This document shows, piece after piece, positions 60,529-64,000 of a DNA stretch of 64,000 nt (position 1 is its first letter; the number at the start of each line of letters is the position of its first letter). The notes under the pieces are model-generated. The model had not been told where the DNA came from and did not search any database. It worked only from the letters and a program-made list of their open reading frames with translations. A program made the translations under genes and the position numbers. Origin of the DNA: Bacteroidales bacterium (lineage in GTDB: Bacteria > Bacteroidota > Bacteroidia > Bacteroidales > Marinilabiliaceae); assembly GCA_017960905.1 (NCBI GenBank), contig JAGCYH010000011.1, positions 1 to 64,000 on the forward strand. Reading direction: 5' to 3'.

Positions 60529-61989
60529 ATGAAAACCGATAAAGAATATCCTGCAACACATTCAATGTCAACTGCGTGGTATATGGTTGATGAAGACGGT
60601 AATGTTGGAATTATGGATTTCAACGAAAATGGACCTGCGCCTCTATTGGCGGACCCACAAATATGTATTGAAGATTTAGTGTATGGTTACGAAGCAGAAT
60701 ACAAAAACAAAATATTTTGGCCAATTGCTTTAACTGATGACCAAATAGATGACATAATGGAAAAGCCACATAGTCCCGAAGACGAAAACTATTGGGGATT
60801 CAATACCATTATTCAGATTGACATTAAAAAAGAAGTTGATTTTCTGAAATTGGCTGAAGACAAAAATTTTGAGATAGAATATTGTATTTCAAAAAGAAGA
60901 GGATTGTATTTAATTGATGCTTACGATTGCACGAACAACAATGGTAAACCGAAAGTACATTCTGTCCTTAAATCGATGATTGATAATAAAATAATTATCA
61001 ATGTGTATAAGAAAAAAGATTTTGATTTGGATGATGATTGGAATAATGGAGATATTATTCACACTAAAGAATTCTCGTCTGCACCATATTTCATATTCCA
61101 CCAACCTTATTGGGCAGGGGCGCTTCCCAAATGTATGAATGTTCCACAAAATCCAGTTAAAATCAATCAATTACCACTTGATTTGCAAAGAACCGCTTTG
61201 AAAATCCCTGTCAAATTCAGTGAAAACTGTACTTTCCAGATAGCCGAATGGTATCCGAGTAATGCTAGTGTTGATAATGATAATATCATTGTTGTTGATA
61301 ATTGCAAATATGCCTTATTACCATTGTCAAATGGAACGCAGGCATATATAAACACAAGTATTATTGAAGAGCAATGTTTTATCAACTATTGTTCTCAAAG
61401 AGCAATATATGAATGTGACGATTGTACAAAGCATTGCTATTCAAGTGAGATTCGTTGTTATACAAACAGACCTACTGTGCTGTTTATTAAAAATATATTT
61501 GATGAGCGCATATATCCAATGTCTTTTACAGACACAATTGCTCGATTCGGAATATGGTTGCCAATAGTGCCTCGTATTCCGATAAAAATACCTATCGGAC
61601 CTCACGTTTTGTCAAATAGTAAATATGAAGGCGATGTATCTGAAAGTGATATTAAAAAACATATTAATATCGGCATTCTAAAAGAGTTGTTTCAGAAGAA
61701 TTACAAATGGTTTGAAGACTCTGTTAAGCGGTTCAATCCATACGTTATTATTTTGGAGAACAGCGAAAAAAACATACTTAAAACTATTTTTCAGATTGAG
61801 AAAAATCAGATAATAATTGGCGGACAGGCATTCCCAATGTTTATGAAGTCGGAGTTGGAAGAAAATCGTGCGGAAATAGAACATTTAGCGCAACAGCCGT
61901 ATCGCGGGAAGGAGATACCCTATATCATTTCTGTTGAAGAAATGGAACAATTAAAAAAGGCGGAAAAATGCTGCAAATCAAAACATTAG
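60529..61989 (+). CDS. Unknown protein, partner of a radical SAM protein
   Basis: A 486-residue soluble protein of clearly lower GC than trpB. It begins MKTDKEYPATHSMSTAWYMV, then DEDGNVGIMDFNENGPAP, a motif I associate with proteins encoded beside small radical SAM enzymes, though I cannot name a family. The centre has several cysteines (NYCSQRAIYECDDCTKHCYSSEIRC), which could bind a metal or cluster. It is one base from the radical SAM gene. No signal peptide. It might be the substrate or substrate-binding partner. ATG 60529 is chosen over an earlier TTG-frame start in the trpB terminator. Confidence 0.65.
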   Translation: MKTDKEYPATHSMSTAWYMVDEDGNVGIMDFNENGPAPLLADPQICIEDLVYGYEAEYKNKIFWPIALTDDQIDDIMEKPHSPEDENYWGFNTIIQIDIKKEVDFLKLAEDKNFEIEYCISKRRGLYLIDAYDCTNNNGKPKVHSVLKSMIDNKIIINVYKKKDFDLDDDWNNGDIIHTKEFSSAPYFIFHQPYWAGALPKCMNVPQNPVKINQLPLDLQRTALKIPVKFSENCTFQIAEWYPSNASVDNDNIIVVDNCKYALLPLSNGTQAYINTSIIEEQCFINYCSQRAIYECDDCTKHCYSSEIRCYTNRPTVLFIKNIFDERIYPMSFTDTIARFGIWLPIVPRIPIKIPIGPHVLSNSKYEGDVSESDIKKHINIGILKELFQKNYKWFEDSVKRFNPYVIILENSEKNILKTIFQIEKNQIIIGGQAFPMFMKSELEENRAEIEHLAQQPYRGKEIPYIISVEEMEQLKKAEKCCKSKH

Positions 61990-61990
61990 T

Positions 61991-62746
61991 ATGATTGAAC
62001 TTCTGTCTATCGATCTGTCAAATTATTGCAGTAAGCAATGTCCGTTTTGTTACAATCATAGTACACGCAACGGCAATACAATTTGGGAACCGCAAGAAGT
62101 TATCGGTTTTGCGATTGACTGCATCAAGAGTGGTGGCGTGAAGGCCGTTTCGCTTGGCGGTGGCGAACCTTTTGAATATGAGGGCGTTTTCGATATTATC
62201 GACGCTCTTTATCCGCTGTGTTATCTGTCGGTAACGTCGAATGGTTTGCCTTTGCAGAATGACGAGACTATGAACTGTTTGAAGGCGCACAAGCCTGATA
62301 AAATTCACATAACGATTCATCGTCCTGATAATGAGTCGGAAGTTGACAGGGTAGAGCATCAGATGGATCAGATATCGGCCTTAGGAATAAAGCCCGGACT
62401 TAATCTTTTGGTCGGGGCCGACAATGTTGAATACGCTAAAGTTGTTTATTCGCGTTTTCTCAAGGTGCTGAAACCTGATCAGATTATTCTCGTCCCTCAA
62501 CGTTTCTCTAATACGCCTACACCCAAGCAGTTAGCAGCTGTTACACTCGGACGTACATTCCAAAGCCCGTCGTGCCTGCTTAAGTGTGAGCCACCAAAGA
62601 ATTTTTGCAGTGTTTCGTGGGACAAAAATGTTAACTATTGCAGTTATGCCGAAGGAAAGCAACAGTTACAAACGCTTGACTATAAGGGATTAATGTTAGC
62701 TTTGAGCAAGGTGCGGTTTGTTAGTTGTGAAACGCAGTCAGTATAA
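61991..62746 (+). CDS. Radical SAM protein with a second cysteine cluster
   Basis: A 251-residue radical SAM enzyme. Residues 13-20 hold CSKQCPFC (CxxxCxxC), the [4Fe-4S]-SAM site, followed by SLGGGEPFEYEG (GGE motif) and SVTSNGLPL. The C-terminal third has four cysteines (CLLKCEPPKNFCSVSWDKNVNYC), spaced like a SPASM or twitch domain that holds a further cluster. Such enzymes modify peptides or proteins. It begins one base after its partner's stop, and no transporter or precursor peptide is visible. An inverted repeat (CGGCATAATC arms, 62767-62801) plus a T-run may end the operon. Confidence 0.8.
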   Translation: MIELLSIDLSNYCSKQCPFCYNHSTRNGNTIWEPQEVIGFAIDCIKSGGVKAVSLGGGEPFEYEGVFDIIDALYPLCYLSVTSNGLPLQNDETMNCLKAHKPDKIHITIHRPDNESEVDRVEHQMDQISALGIKPGLNLLVGADNVEYAKVVYSRFLKVLKPDQIILVPQRFSNTPTPKQLAAVTLGRTFQSPSCLLKCEPPKNFCSVSWDKNVNYCSYAEGKQQLQTLDYKGLMLALSKVRFVSCETQSV

Positions 62747-62850
62747 CTATCTGAAAAGCTCCTCTTCGGCATAATCTTATAAAATATACACGATTATGCC
62801 GGTTAATCTGAAATTGTTTTTTTTTGAAGGCAAAAAAACATTGAAAAAAT

Positions 62851-62882
62851 TTTGCAGTGTGAAAAATAAGCATTTACTTTGC
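62851..62882 (+). promoter_or_regulatory. Promoter of the trpE transcript (copy 2)
   Basis: TTTG (62851-62854), 20 nt, then TACTTTGC (62875-62882): the same boxes and spacing as before trpB. Confidence 0.6.
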
Positions 62883-62901
62883 GGCGTTGAAAAAACAGAA
62901 T

Positions 62902-62961
62902 ATGCAAACATTAGTATTAAATAACAATTGGTGGTGGCGCTTACGAAAACACAATTCGTGA
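62902..62961 (+). CDS. trpL: trp leader peptide, copy 2
   Basis: MQTLVLNNNWWWRLRKHNS, 19 residues, three TGG codons in a row. Five residues differ from copy 1, all before the Trp run; the DNA from the Trp run to past the stop is identical. Both copies being intact suggests both still act. Confidence 0.88.
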   Translation: MQTLVLNNNWWWRLRKHNS

Positions 62962-62995
62962 GTGGAATCCGCTTTTGTATTTAAAAATGATATAA

Positions 62996-63032
62996 AAGGT
63001 CTGATGTGAAACTCACATCAGACCTTTTTTTG
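62996..63032 (+). terminator. trp attenuator terminator, copy 2
   Basis: Identical in stem, loop (AAC) and T-run to the terminator before trpB. It ends 31 bp before the trpE start. Confidence 0.9.
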
Positions 63033-63062
63033 TTAGAAATAATAAAATAAAAATATAATAAT

Positions 63063-64000
63063 ATGTATAACTACAAAACAGTTTCAAAAACAGTCCTGAG
63101 CGACCTTTATACGCCAGTAAGCGCGTACTTGAGGCTCAGGGATTCGGGCGTGCAGAGCGCCCTCATGGAGTCGAACGACTACCACTCAAAAGAGAACTCG
63201 CGTTCGTTCATCGGAATATTTCCGCTTGCGAGCGTGGCCATAAACCATGGTAACGCAATATTCAGATTCCCCGACGAACACATTGTTACAAAGCCTGTTA
63301 CTGACAAATACAAAGTTGAAGACGCACTCAAGGAGTTTCTGAGCAACTTCGAGGTCGAGGGCGACGATTCGAAATACTGCGGACTATACGGCTACACGGC
63401 ATTCAATGCCGTGAGATATTTCGAGAATATACCGGTGAAGGACATTACCATGGCTGAGAACGATGCGCCCGACATGCTTTATGTTATGTTCCGTACGGTG
63501 CTGGTTTTCAATCATTTCACATCGGAACTTACCATTGTTGACATGACCGACGGCAGTGCCGACAAGATTCAGGATGTGGAGAAACTGATGTCGAAAGCCG
63601 GTGTGAGAACCGATGAGTTCCATGCGGTAGGCGAGACCACCTCGCCACTTACCGATGAAGAGCACAAGGACAACATACGGCGCGGCATAGCGCACTGCAA
63701 GCGTGGCGATGTGTTCCAGATAGTCATCTCGCGCCGTTTCGTGCAACGTTACAGTGGCGACGACTTCAAGCTTTATCGAGCCTTGCGCTCGATAAATCCG
63801 TCGCCTTATTTGTTTTACTTCGACTTCGGCGGCTTCCGCATTTTTGGCTCGTCGCCCGAGACGCACTGCCGCATCGAGAACGGCCGTGCCTACATCGACC
63901 CGATAGCCGGCACTACTAAACGCACCGGCAATCATGACGAAGATATGAGGAATGCCGAATATCTGCGCAACGACCCTAAGGAGAATGCCGAGCATGTGAT
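63063..64000 (+). CDS. trpE: Anthranilate synthase component I (5' part, cut by window edge)
   Basis: Open from ATG 63063 to the window end (~312 codons). The start resembles TrpE, with the feedback-site region ALMESNDYHSKENSRSF (family LLES...S). The later chorismate-binding motifs are NPSPYLFYFDFGG, FGSSPETHCRIENG, PIAGTTKRTG and DPKENAEHV. It makes anthranilate from chorismate and glutamine-derived ammonia with TrpG. The rest of the trp operon is expected downstream. It has its own promoter, leader peptide and attenuator. Confidence 0.95.
   Translation, partial: MYNYKTVSKTVLSDLYTPVSAYLRLRDSGVQSALMESNDYHSKENSRSFIGIFPLASVAINHGNAIFRFPDEHIVTKPVTDKYKVEDALKEFLSNFEVEGDDSKYCGLYGYTAFNAVRYFENIPVKDITMAENDAPDMLYVMFRTVLVFNHFTSELTIVDMTDGSADKIQDVEKLMSKAGVRTDEFHAVGETTSPLTDEEHKDNIRRGIAHCKRGDVFQIVISRRFVQRYSGDDFKLYRALRSINPSPYLFYFDFGGFRIFGSSPETHCRIENGRAYIDPIAGTTKRTGNHDEDMRNAEYLRNDPKENAEHV

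Noticed and set aside
60529..62746. RiPP cluster with a short precursor peptide
   Set aside because: No short frame with a leader-core layout, protease or transporter is found between trpB and trpE, so only a general peptide- or protein-modifying role is suggested.

Overview
The window comes from a chromosome of the phylum Bacteroidota, most likely order Bacteroidales; the family cannot be fixed from the sequence. The evidence is TonB-dependent receptors, promoters of the TAnnTTTG type, few strong Shine-Dalgarno sites, the thiamin set receptor-PnuT-thiamin pyrophosphokinase behind a TPP riboswitch, DUF4301, DUF4250, FISUMP-type domains, an apgM-type protein between thrA and thrC, and a trp operon that begins with trpB. 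No rRNA, tRNA, CRISPR array or transposase was seen.

Layout. 1-7.5 kb: two tandem TonB receptors, a DUF2807 protein, a ketopantoate-reductase-like enzyme, and relA (hydrolase site lost) overlapping a CinA-type amidase. 7.5-14.3 kb: three small proteins, then a chain pgeF-MBL hydrolase-ybaK-LRR protein, then the GDP-fucose pair gmd-fcl. 14.3-19.3 kb (minus): a RhuM-like protein, DUF4301, clpC. 19.5-23.1 kb: TPP riboswitch with a thiamin salvage operon. 23.2-30.8 kb: an accessory stretch with a GNAT enzyme, a membrane protein, a zinc-ribbon/FISUMP protein, a secreted trypsin-FGE fusion, a structured non-coding RNA, and a DUF4143 ATPase between two identical 71-bp repeats. 30.8-36.0 kb (minus): the threonine operon thrA-apgM-thrC with a possible leader peptide. 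36.1-39.6 kb (minus): a heterodimeric ABC exporter. 39.7-44.2 kb: PAP2 phosphatase, rsmE, carbonic anhydrase, a lipoprotein and a SpoIIE phosphatase. 44.4-49.4 kb: a type III restriction-modification system behind a strongly folded segment. 49.7-58.1 kb: hisIE with a degenerate HisI half, zinc-ribbon and paralogous membrane proteins, secA. 58.2-64 kb: lgt, then the trp operon.

The trp region is the most informative part. trpB and trpE each sit behind their own promoter, a 19-residue leader peptide with three consecutive Trp codons, and a near-identical attenuator terminator. Between them lie a terminator directly after trpB and a two-gene cassette: a protein of unknown function plus a radical SAM protein with a second cysteine cluster. 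The operon therefore appears to have been split, with its control region present twice.

A second property runs through the whole window. Inside ordinary conserved genes there are dozens of short, perfect inverted repeats (arms 8-13 bp, loops 0-5 nt), far above chance. There is also a dispersed intergenic family that couples the palindrome AGACGCACGGCCGTGCGTCT to ACTCTTT heptamers. Both look like products of a lineage-specific mutational or mobile process.
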